Shown: positions 25,705-33,011 of the stretch, piece by piece | How positions within the stretch are numbered: the first letter of the stretch is position 1 | Layout: every line of letters starts with the position of its first letter | Origin: WRKB01 sp031551145 | GTDB taxonomy: Bacteria > Desulfobacterota > Desulfovibrionia > Desulfovibrionales > Desulfovibrionaceae | Length of the DNA: 64,000 nt | Reading direction: 5' to 3' | Assembly: GCA_031551145.1 (NCBI GenBank) | Contig: JAVBNZ010000007.1 | Span: forward strand, 1 to 64,000 | Program-made: the position numbers and the translations under genes | The notes under the pieces: model-generated | Database searches by the model: none | Told to the model about the DNA's origin: nothing | What the model saw: the letters and a program-made list of their open reading frames with translations, nothing else

Positions 25705-25834
25705 TAGAGCAGATTACCTTTGAAACGCTCGCTTCGGCGTGGCCGGAGAAAGTAAATTTCGCCCACGCCTGAGCGGCGGCCGGCGCATATCGGCCGGTAG
25801 AGCATGTGAACGTTTTCCATGTTGAAATGCTCTA
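25705..25834 (-). repeat. TAGAGC palindromic element inside the partner-switching operon
   Basis: This 130-bp copy fills the whole gap between two operon genes. On the minus strand it begins with TAGAGCATTTCAAC, whose TAG is the stop codon of the upstream anti-sigma-like gene, and ends with ATCTGCTCTA just before the ribosome site of the STAS gene. Internal stems are present: CCGGCC...GGCCGG, and GGCGAAATTTACTTTCTCC as the central arm. The copy is similar to 34614-34742. Confidence 0.85.
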
Positions 25835-26227
25835 GGCCGGGTATTTGGTGAGAATGACGAGGGTTTCTTCTCCTTCCCGCAGGCAGATGATTTCATCCAT
25901 AAACTCATGGAGCCTGTGCAGAACCAGAGGGCTGAATTCCCCGACCCCGGCGGGCCAGACGGGACGGGCTTCGTCCGAAATGTCGTAAAAAGGGCCGCCG
26001 TGGCGGGTGGTGAAGCGTAGACCCGTGCCCCGGATGCTTTCCAGGGTGAGCGCGATGCGCGGAGACGTGCAGACCGGCACGATGCTCGACAAAAATTCGT
26101 CCACACGCACGCGGAAGGCAGTGCCGAATTCTTCGGGCACGCCCTGTGTCCGGCAAAAGTTCCGTATAAACTCCTGAGCCCTGCCCACGCCCTTGATGCC
26201 GGCGCGCACGTTCAAACTTTCGGCCAT
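25832..26227 (-). CDS. Divergent anti-sigma-factor-like (RsbW-fold) protein
   Basis: The 131-residue protein resembles the RsbW/GHKL group in size and in the N-terminal helix region (AQEFIRNFCRTQGVPEEFGTAFRVRVDEFLSSIVP), but the ATP-binding glycine motifs are not visible: the N-box Asn and the DXGXG box cannot be placed. It may therefore bind partners without being a kinase. It is the first gene of the operon with the STAS, DUF2156, MATE, kinase and phosphatase genes. Its stop TAG is supplied by the end of a repeat element. Confidence 0.55.
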   Translation of the reverse strand: MAESLNVRAGIKGVGRAQEFIRNFCRTQGVPEEFGTAFRVRVDEFLSSIVPVCTSPRIALTLESIRGTGLRFTTRHGGPFYDISDEARPVWPAGVGEFSPLVLHRLHEFMDEIICLREGEETLVILTKYPA

Positions 26228-26399
26228 GTTTTCCGCCTTGTTGCCGTTTGCGGGGTGTTTCCAGTGTACGCCTGCCGACGGGTGCGCACAAGACGGCGGT
26301 GCGGAATATTCCGGATCGGCGACAAATCTTTCGCCGCGGCAAGCCCGGCCGCCGGTCCCTCATTGACCGTATTTCTTCCATGCGTCACAATGCCCGCTC

Positions 26400-27518
26400 A
26401 TGAGCAGACGAAGCAACACGCCCTTTTTTCTCATGATCGGCATTCCCTACGGGCTGATCAACCTGTGGATCGCCTGGCGTCTCTGCGATCTGCTGCGCGG
26501 GAGCGGGGGCGCCGCGTTCGCCGCCGGCGCGTTGCTCTGCGCGCTCTGTTTTCCGCTGCTGTTCCGGCAGCCGGGCACGTCGTGGACGCGGATGTTTTTC
26601 CTGCGCCTGGGAGCGCTTTGGGTCGGGCTTTTTCTCTATCTTTTCCTCTTCCTCCTGCTTGCGGACATTGCGCTGCTCTGCGCCAGACTGTTCGATCGCG
26701 CGCTTTCTCCGGCAACAGCGGGTTTTTCCGCTCTGGGCGCGACCCTGTGCGTCGGCCTGGCCGGCGGCGTCAACGCGCGCCTGCCCGTGCTGCGCGAATA
26801 CCGCATAACCGGCAACGGAACCGCGCCGGGCACGGCTCTGCGCCTGGGCGTGATCGCCGATCTCCACCTCGGCCGCCTGAATTCCACGGCCATGCTCGCC
26901 AAGGCGCTGCATATGCTCGCCCCGCACAGGCCGGACGCTCTGATCTTTCTGGGCGACGTCACGGACGATCTCTTCCTGCCCGATAACGGCGAATTCGCCC
27001 GCATCCTGCAAAGCGCGCGCCCGCCGCTCGGCATCTGGGGCATCGCCGGCAACCACGAATATATCAGCGGCGACGCGGACGCCGCACTGGACGGGCAAAA
27101 ACGGGCCGGCATACATATTCTGCGCGACGAAGGAATTGTGCTCGGCGGCGCATGGCTTGTCATCGGGCGGGATGATTGCATGAAGCCCGCCTTCATGGAA
27201 AGCGCCTGCAAAAAGCTGCCCGAAATCCTGGCGGGCGTGCCGGAAAAAGACCGCGGGCTGCCGCTGATCGTGCTCGATCACCAGCCCGGCCGTCTCAAGG
27301 AAGCCAGGGAAGCCGGCGCGCTGCTCCAGCTTTCCGGCCACACCCACGGCGGGCAGTTGTGGCCCTTCAACCTCCTGACGGCCGGAATTTTTGAAAACGC
27401 GCACGGCCACGCCCTGCGCGGGGGCACGCACTCGATCGTCTCGGCCGGAACGGGAGTCTGGGGCCCGCCCCTGCGCACCTCGGCCCGGCCCGAAGTGCTG
27501 CTGGTGCATCTGTCGTGA
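26400..27518 (+). CDS. Membrane-anchored metallophosphoesterase (YkuE-like)
   Basis: The 372-residue protein has four hydrophobic segments in the first 125 residues and then a calcineurin-like phosphoesterase domain with all metal motifs: DLHLG, GDVTDD, GNHEY, LDHQP and GHTHGGQ. Relatives such as YkuE are membrane-linked and may act on lipid or nucleotide phosphates; the substrate here is unknown. The last four bases overlap the GTG of the FecCD permease gene, so translation is coupled, which suggests a functional tie that is not obvious. Confidence 0.85.
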   Translation: MSRRSNTPFFLMIGIPYGLINLWIAWRLCDLLRGSGGAAFAAGALLCALCFPLLFRQPGTSWTRMFFLRLGALWVGLFLYLFLFLLLADIALLCARLFDRALSPATAGFSALGATLCVGLAGGVNARLPVLREYRITGNGTAPGTALRLGVIADLHLGRLNSTAMLAKALHMLAPHRPDALIFLGDVTDDLFLPDNGEFARILQSARPPLGIWGIAGNHEYISGDADAALDGQKRAGIHILRDEGIVLGGAWLVIGRDDCMKPAFMESACKKLPEILAGVPEKDRGLPLIVLDHQPGRLKEAREAGALLQLSGHTHGGQLWPFNLLTAGIFENAHGHALRGGTHSIVSAGTGVWGPPLRTSARPEVLLVHLS

Positions 27519-28582
27519 CGCGTTCCCGCTCCCCCGGGCGCGCGGCCCCGATTGTTGCGGCCTGCGCGGCGCTCTGGCTCGTTTCCGCGCCTCTGGCCTG
27601 CCTGCCGGGGCCGGTGGACATTCCGGCGGGCGAAGTGTTGCGTCTGCTGGCCGTCACCCTGGGCTTCATTCCGCCTGACGGCGCCGATCCCACACGACTT
27701 GTGATTGTGGGGCAGATACGTTTGAGCCGCGTGCTGCTCGCCCTGCTCTGCGGCGGGGGGCTGGCCCTGGCCGGCGCGGCGCTGCAGGGCGTGCTGCGCA
27801 ATTCCCTGGCCGATCCCTTCATCCTCGGCATTTCCGCCGGCGCCGCCTGCGGGGCGAGCCTGGCCATAGCCCTGGGCGGCGGCACGGCCTTCGCCCTGGC
27901 CGCCTTCTTCCCCGGCGGGCCCATCGCGGCCTCGGCCCTGCTCGGCGCCCTGGCCGCCCTGGCCTCCACTCTGATGCTGGGACGCGGGGCCGGGGGCTTC
28001 GCGCGCGAAAACGTCATTTTGGCCGGGGTGGCGGTTTCGGCCTTTCTCGGCGCGCTGGTGGCGCTGATCAAGGCCCTGAACGAGGAATCCGTGGCCGGCA
28101 TCGTTTTCTGGATCATGGGCAGCTTTCAGGGCCGCGGCTGGGACAGCCTTTTTCTGCTCGGCCCGCCCCTGGTCCTCGGCCTGATCCCCGTGGCCGCGCA
28201 CTGGCGCGAACTGGACGTGCTGGCTCTGGGCGACACCCAGGCCGCCCAGCTCGGCCTCAAGGTGGGGCGGGCGCGTCTGTGTCTGCTTTTCGGCGCAAGC
28301 TGCATGACGGCCGGCGCCGTGGCCGTGGCGGGCATCGTCGGTTTTGTGGGGCTGGTGGTGCCGCATATGCTGCGCCTGATCATGGGCGCGGCCCACGGCC
28401 CGCTGCTGGCCGCCTCCTGGTTCGCCGGCGGGGTGCTGCTCTGCTGGGCCGACGTGCCGGCCCGCTGTCTGCTGGAAGGAGGGCGGGAACTGCCCGTGGG
28501 CGTGGTAACGGCGCTTATCGGCGGCCCGGTGTTCGCGCTGCTGCTACGCAACGACGCCGGGCGGCGGGACGGTGCGCCGTGA
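27515..28582 (+). CDS. FecCD-type ABC transporter permease
   Basis: The 355-residue protein has about nine or ten membrane segments and clear BtuC/FecCD motifs: RLSRVLLALLCGGGLALAGAALQGVLRNSLADPFILG, IMGSFQGRGWDSLFLL, LALGDTQAAQLGL and GFVGLVVPHMLRLIMG. Such permeases import iron-siderophore, haem or cobalamin with a periplasmic binding protein and an ATPase. Neither partner gene is present on either side, so they must lie elsewhere in the genome. The start is GTG. The 100 bases after it hold GC-rich hairpins (CCCCCTTGCAGGGGG) between convergent genes. Confidence 0.88.
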   Translation: MTRSRSPGRAAPIVAACAALWLVSAPLACLPGPVDIPAGEVLRLLAVTLGFIPPDGADPTRLVIVGQIRLSRVLLALLCGGGLALAGAALQGVLRNSLADPFILGISAGAACGASLAIALGGGTAFALAAFFPGGPIAASALLGALAALASTLMLGRGAGGFARENVILAGVAVSAFLGALVALIKALNEESVAGIVFWIMGSFQGRGWDSLFLLGPPLVLGLIPVAAHWRELDVLALGDTQAAQLGLKVGRARLCLLFGASCMTAGAVAVAGIVGFVGLVVPHMLRLIMGAAHGPLLAASWFAGGVLLCWADVPARCLLEGGRELPVGVVTALIGGPVFALLLRNDAGRRDGAP

Positions 28583-28684
28583 GGCTTTGCCGGCGGGCAA
28601 ATTTTCTGCACTTTGTCATCAATACCGGGTAGTAAGGGACACACCCCCTTGCAGGGGGGCGGTGCCGCCTCTGCCCGCCGGGGG

Positions 28685-30793
28685 CTACACCCCTATAATC
28701 TTCAATTTTGCCGCAAGCGAGGCCGCCTTGCGCGCGCCGATGCCGGGAATGGCCTCCAGTTCGGCCGGCGTGGCTTTGCGCATGGCCTCAAGGGAGTCAA
28801 AGCGCTGAAGGAGCAGGCGGGCGGTGGCCGGACCTATGCCGGGCACGCGGCCGAGTTCGCCGCCCAGCGTTTCTTTGGCGCGGGCCTTGCGGTGCGCGCC
28901 GAGGGCGAAGCGGTGGGCTGTGTCGCGTATATGCTGGAGAAAGAGCAGTTCCGGGCTGCCGGGCTTGAGCGGCAGGGGATTGGAGCGGCCGGGGAGAAAG
29001 ATGCGGTCGGCCACGTTGCCGGCGCGGCGGTCGGTTTTGCCGTCTTCCCGGGCTTTGGCCAGGGCGGCGAGGGGAAAGGGCGCCCGCCCGGTGTCTTCTG
29101 AAGTGTTTTCACGTTGAGATTGCCGCCCGCCGGCGGGCGAAACCCGCCTTGCGCCAATCTCGCGACAAGGATTTGCGGGCAAATCCTTGCGGAGCAGTGC
29201 GCCGTTTTCAAAGGCAAACTGCTCCAGGGCCCGCTGCACGGTGGCGAGCTGGCCGCGCCCGCCGTCGATGAGCAGCAGATCGGGCCAGGGCGGGCCTGAT
29301 TCCAGCCGGCGGGGAACCCAGGCGCGCAGGGCGGCGTGGTCGTCTCCGTTGCAGTCTTCCGCGATGTAGGCGCGGTAGGCGGATTTCAGCGGCCGTCCGT
29401 CCTCGAAGACCACCATGCCCACGCGCGCGGCCGTGCCGCCGGTGTGGGAGACGTCCACGCATTCGATGCGCCGGGGAATTTCGGGCAGTTCGAGCGCGCC
29501 GGCCAGACTGCGGGGCAGGGAATGCTGCCTGCGGGCCGCTTCTTCACGGGCGTGCAGGCAGGCCATGTCCATCAGGCGCTGTTCGTCCCTGCCGCGCGGA
29601 ACCTGAATGCGCACGGATGCGCCGCGCAGGTCGCTTAAAGCCTGCTCAAGCAGGGCGATATCATTTTCCTGCTCTATATCTTCCGCGCTGTGCTTTGATT
29701 CGGCGGATTCCGTCCGGCGATCCGCTTCGTCGTCAGACAAGGAAGACGAGATTTTCGTGACGGGAGTGGACTCTTTTCGTCCATGACCGGAACGAAAATC
29801 GATGTCTGGCGCAGTATCACGGCGAAGCGGATTGCCGGACGCGGGTAGCCAGGGGAAGAGCAGGCGAGGCGGAATATCGCTTTCGGGGCTGTAGAACTGG
29901 GCGGGAAAGGCCGCGAGCAGGTCCCCGGCGTCTTCGGAATCCAGGCCGGGCTGGAAAAAGGCGCGGCCGCCGAGCAGCCGGCCCCCGCGCACAAAGAGGA
30001 TGCCGAGGCCCAGGCCGTGTTCGGCGTGGGCCAGGCCGAGCACGTCAAGGTCGGCGTCGCCGGGCAGCACGGCGGCCTGATGTTCCAGGGTGCGGCGCAC
30101 GGCGCGGATTTGATCGCGCAGGGCGGCGGCGCGCTCGAATTCCAGGGCTTCGGCCGCCGCTGCCATGTCCCGCTCCAGGCGTTCCACAAGTTCGCCCGAA
30201 CGGCCGGAAAGCAGGGCTTCCACACCGGCTGTGAGCTCGGCATACGCTTCGGCGGTGATGAGCCCGACGCAGGGGGCGGGGCAACGGCCCATATAATGAT
30301 AGAGGCAGGGCCGGGAGCGGTTTTTAAAGGCCCTGTCGGTGCAGCGGCGCAGGGGAAAGGCGGCGTGGGCCGCCTTCCAGGTGCTGCGGGCCGCGAGCGC
30401 GGAAACGTAAGGGCCGAAGAGACGCGCGCCTCCGCGCTGTTTGGCGTTGCGGACGATCTCCAGCCGGGGAAAGGCCTGGGCGAGGTCGAGGCGGAAGAGC
30501 AGGTACTGCTTGTCGTCGCGCAGGACGATGTTGTAGTGCGGGCGATGCTGCTTGATAAGCCCGGCCTCAAGGAGCAGGGCTTCTTTTTCCGTGGCTGTGG
30601 GCAGGGTTTCCAGACTTGCCGCGCGGCGCATCATGGCCCGGGTTTTCGGAGGCAGGCCCTTTTCGCGGAAATAGGAGAGCACGCGCTTGCGCAGCACGGC
30701 CGCCTTGCCGACGTAAATGATGCGGCCGGCCTTGTCCTTATATATATAGACGCCGGGGCAGAGGGGGATATCGCCGGGTTCGGGGCGCTGCAT
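28685..30793 (-). CDS. uvrC: Excinuclease ABC subunit C with two repeat-encoded insertions
   Basis: UvrC cuts DNA on both sides of a lesion. All parts are visible: GIY-YIG nuclease (CPGVYIYKDKAGRIIYVGKA, to about 95), UVR helical region (about 195-235), RNase H-like nuclease (IECVDVSHTGGTAARVGMVV; LLLIDGGRGQLA), and a C-terminal helix-hairpin-helix pair (VPGIGPATARLL; IPGIGARKAASL). At 702 residues it is about 80-100 longer than usual. The excess lies at about 319-361 and about 523-560, and both stretches are encoded by palindromic repeat elements that stay in frame. They fall in linkers, so the enzyme may still work. An AT-rich divergent region separates it from the porins. Confidence 0.93.
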   Translation of the reverse strand: MQRPEPGDIPLCPGVYIYKDKAGRIIYVGKAAVLRKRVLSYFREKGLPPKTRAMMRRAASLETLPTATEKEALLLEAGLIKQHRPHYNIVLRDDKQYLLFRLDLAQAFPRLEIVRNAKQRGGARLFGPYVSALAARSTWKAAHAAFPLRRCTDRAFKNRSRPCLYHYMGRCPAPCVGLITAEAYAELTAGVEALLSGRSGELVERLERDMAAAAEALEFERAAALRDQIRAVRRTLEHQAAVLPGDADLDVLGLAHAEHGLGLGILFVRGGRLLGGRAFFQPGLDSEDAGDLLAAFPAQFYSPESDIPPRLLFPWLPASGNPLRRDTAPDIDFRSGHGRKESTPVTKISSSLSDDEADRRTESAESKHSAEDIEQENDIALLEQALSDLRGASVRIQVPRGRDEQRLMDMACLHAREEAARRQHSLPRSLAGALELPEIPRRIECVDVSHTGGTAARVGMVVFEDGRPLKSAYRAYIAEDCNGDDHAALRAWVPRRLESGPPWPDLLLIDGGRGQLATVQRALEQFAFENGALLRKDLPANPCREIGARRVSPAGGRQSQRENTSEDTGRAPFPLAALAKAREDGKTDRRAGNVADRIFLPGRSNPLPLKPGSPELLFLQHIRDTAHRFALGAHRKARAKETLGGELGRVPGIGPATARLLLQRFDSLEAMRKATPAELEAIPGIGARKAASLAAKLKIIGV
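29115..29225 (-). repeat. Palindromic element inside uvrC (type 2, copy 1)
   Basis: On the minus strand the head hairpin is GGAGCAGT...ACTGCTCC, then AAGGATTTG-CCCG-CAAATCCTT, then GAGATTG...CAATCTC enclosing a GGCGGG/CCCGCC arm. The copy at 50364-50473 has AGAGCATTT...AAATGCTCT, GGGGATTTG...CAAATCCCC and GAAACAG...CTGTTTC at the same places. Stems differ in sequence but keep pairing. In frame it codes for RKDLPANPCREIGA...SPAGGR. Confidence 0.8.
29712..29840 (-). repeat. Palindromic element inside uvrC (type 3, copy 2)
   Basis: Terminal inverted repeats GTCCGGCGATCCGCTTCG and CGAAGCGGATTGCCGGAC (17 of 18 paired) enclose a core that aligns with 7881-7993. Translated in the uvrC frame the core gives DFRSGHGRKESTPVTKISSS; the copy before purD gives FRSGHEPKKFTPVAKISPSS. 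The ends of the two copies are different in sequence but both are inverted repeats. Confidence 0.8.
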
Positions 30794-30938
30794 GTCTGTT
30801 CCATAAAAAATTTCAGATGAAAAAGACAGGGCGGCCTGTCGGGCCTGTCGCCTGCCGAGAGGTTGGGCAAAAAATTTTTATACTCGTCATATTTTTACAA
30901 CTAAAAGATAATACTGAATTTTTTATCTAAAAAAGCTC

Positions 30939-30967
30939 TTGAAAAAAATATCGGGTACAGATATTTT
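30939..30967 (+). promoter_or_regulatory. Possible promoter for the first porin
   Basis: TTGAAA, 17 bases, then TATTTT, in the AT-rich part (30880-31010) of the 335-base divergent gap between uvrC and the porin. The rest of the gap holds no gene that I can see. An alternative is TCGTCA-N17-GATAAT ending at 30912. Either leaves a leader of more than 150 bases before the porin start. Confidence 0.4.
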
Positions 30968-31128
30968 TCGTTTCAAGGGAAAAAAAAACGGGAAAGTAAA
31001 AAAAATTGCACCAAAACTCTTGCCTGAAAGGGGGAGTTGGTGTACAAAAGAATCACGCGGAGAAAGCACGCGTGCAACGTCACCAACAAATGCGCTCTTC
31101 GGGGCGCGCAAGAAAGGAAGGGATAGAA

Positions 31129-32745
31129 ATGAGAAAGCTTGCAACTCTTCTGCTTGCTGCGGGCATGGTGCTCGGCAGCTTTGCGGGCGCCCAGGCTATT
31201 GATTTCAAAGCCAAGGGCGAGTGGATTTTTGAATTCGCCTACACCAGCGGCATCAACTTTGCCACGAACACGCGCACGACGGGCAACCAGAACCGTGCCA
31301 CCCGCGCCGGCAACACCAACGGCGCCGACAACTTCGAAGCCATTCAGCGCGTTCGCCTGCAGTTGGACGCGGTGGCTTCCGAAAGCCTCTCCGGCCAGGT
31401 GTTCTTTGAAATCGGCAACCAGACCTGGGGCCGCGCCAATCAGGGCGGCGCGCTGGGCACCGACGGCATCGTGGTTGAAGTGCGTCGCGCCTTCATCGAC
31501 TGGATCGTGCCCAACACCGACCTGCGCGTGCGCATGGGTCTCCAGGGCATGGCGCTGCCCAGCTACACCTTTGATTCCGGCGTGTTCAACGACGACGTGG
31601 CCGGCATCACCGCTTCCTACAAGTTCAACGACAACGTGAGCCTGGTTGCCTTCTGGGCCAGACCGTACAACGACAACTTCGCCGGCAGCGACGTTGTCGG
31701 TCAGCGCTCTTCCGCCGGCTTCATGGACAACACCGACGCCTTCGGCCTGGTGCTGCCCCTGAAGTTTGACGGCTTCAAAATCACCCCCTGGGGCATGCTC
31801 TCCTTCATCGGCCCCAACACCCTGACCGGCCTCACCAGAGGGGACGATTACAACACGCGTGACGGCCTGATGCCCTCCTACTGGCGCACCGGCAAAACCA
31901 ATCCTCACGGATGGGTGACCGCCGCTGATCTCGCCGGCGTTACGGCCAAGCGCAACACCGAATACGCCACCGCCTGGTGGGCCGGCATAACGGGCGAAAT
32001 CACCGCCGCCGATCCCCTGCGCATCGCGTGGGATGCGAACTACGGTTCCGTATCCTATATGGACACCACCTACCTGAACCGCGCCGGCTGGTTCGTGAAC
32101 CTGCTCATCGAATACAAGCTTGACTGGGGCGTTCCCGGCATCTACGGCTGGTGGGGCAGCGGCGACGACAGCAACCCGAAGAACGGTTCCGAGCGCATGC
32201 CCGTGTTCAGCGTCAACAACTCCAACCTCGGCATGTCCACCTTCGGCTTCAACGGCGGTTATTTCTCCGGCGTTTCCGACACCAGCCCGCTCAGCCATGT
32301 CGGCACCTGGGGTATCGGCCTGCGCATCCGCGACATGTCCTTCCTTGAAAACCTCACCCACACCGTGCGCGTGAACTTCTTCGGCGGCACCAACGATCCC
32401 ATCAACGCCAAGTACATCACCGGCAAAAAAGCCACGGGCACCGACTTCCGCGCTCGCGGCGGCTACCAGACCGACTTCAACTCGGTGCTCAACAGCGGTA
32501 CCTACATGCGCGACTACCTGACCACCATGGACTACGGTCTGGAAGTCAACGTGGACAGCGTGTATAAGATCTACGAAAACCTGGATATGCTGGTTGAACT
32601 CGGCTACATCCACCTGTGGCTCGACCAGAGCCGCGGCGTGTGGGGTCCGGGCTGGGTGAACGGCGTCGTGGGCGGCAACACCGTGCGCGGCGTGAGCGTG
32701 ACCGATGCCGTCAAGGCCTCCGTGTTCTTCCGCTACAGCTTCTAA
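31129..32745 (+). CDS. Outer-membrane porin, paralogue 1
   Basis: The 538-residue protein starts with a clear signal peptide (MRKLATLLLAAGMVLGSFAGAQA, cut after AQA) and ends with the outer-membrane signature KASVFFRYSF with a terminal Phe. The body has alternating beta-strand patterns with many aromatic residues. It matches the Desulfovibrio homotrimeric porin group. The ATG follows AGGAAGGG. It is 60-70 percent identical by eye to the next two genes, which makes a tandem triplication. Particular segments such as YGWWGSGDDSNPKNGSERMP are almost unchanged in all three. A strong terminator follows, so it is transcribed alone. Confidence 0.93.
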   Translation: MRKLATLLLAAGMVLGSFAGAQAIDFKAKGEWIFEFAYTSGINFATNTRTTGNQNRATRAGNTNGADNFEAIQRVRLQLDAVASESLSGQVFFEIGNQTWGRANQGGALGTDGIVVEVRRAFIDWIVPNTDLRVRMGLQGMALPSYTFDSGVFNDDVAGITASYKFNDNVSLVAFWARPYNDNFAGSDVVGQRSSAGFMDNTDAFGLVLPLKFDGFKITPWGMLSFIGPNTLTGLTRGDDYNTRDGLMPSYWRTGKTNPHGWVTAADLAGVTAKRNTEYATAWWAGITGEITAADPLRIAWDANYGSVSYMDTTYLNRAGWFVNLLIEYKLDWGVPGIYGWWGSGDDSNPKNGSERMPVFSVNNSNLGMSTFGFNGGYFSGVSDTSPLSHVGTWGIGLRIRDMSFLENLTHTVRVNFFGGTNDPINAKYITGKKATGTDFRARGGYQTDFNSVLNSGTYMRDYLTTMDYGLEVNVDSVYKIYENLDMLVELGYIHLWLDQSRGVWGPGWVNGVVGGNTVRGVSVTDAVKASVFFRYSF

Positions 32746-32772
32746 GCATCACTTCCAAACCAACGTTTCACA

Positions 32773-32809
32773 ATCAGGGGGGGCCGCAGGGCTCCCCCTG
32801 ATGTTTTTT
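32773..32809 (+). terminator. Rho-independent terminator after porin 1
   Basis: ATCAGGGGG and CCCCCTGAT form a GC-rich stem around GGCCGCAGGGCT, followed by TTTTTT. A similar terminator with the same CTTCACAATCAG-like lead follows porin 2. Confidence 0.88.
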
Positions 32810-32843
32810 CCCCTCCCGCGCATCCCTCGTTTTTCTTCCCCGC

Positions 32844-32873
32844 TTGACTTTTCTCGGAAAAATCATGACAAGA
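32844..32873 (+). promoter_or_regulatory. Probable promoter for porin 2
   Basis: CTTGACTTTTCTCGGAAAAA matches CTTGACTTTTCATAAAAACC in front of porin 3, so the -35 box TTGACT is shared. The -10 box here is unclear (TGACAA at 16 or GACAAG at 17 bases). Confidence 0.5.
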
Positions 32874-33011
32874 TCGAACATGCCCCCTGTTTTGTCCGGG
32901 GCGGGCGCGGAAATACGCACGGGATGTTCCGCGTCGCGAGGCGCAGGATGTGTCGGTTCCGGCCGCGCATTTTGCCTGCACCGTGCGGTTTCAGACAGTG
33001 GAGAAAAAACG

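Noticed and set aside
28600..28690. GC-rich hairpins between the FecCD permease and uvrC as a classical terminator
   Set aside because: Stems are present but no T-run follows on either strand, so I did not list it as a terminator.
30973..32613. Long minus-strand open frames opposite the porin genes (also near 32991-34484 and 35160-37490)
   Set aside because: They repeat wherever the porin codon pattern repeats, lack motifs and ribosome sites, and are antisense shadows.
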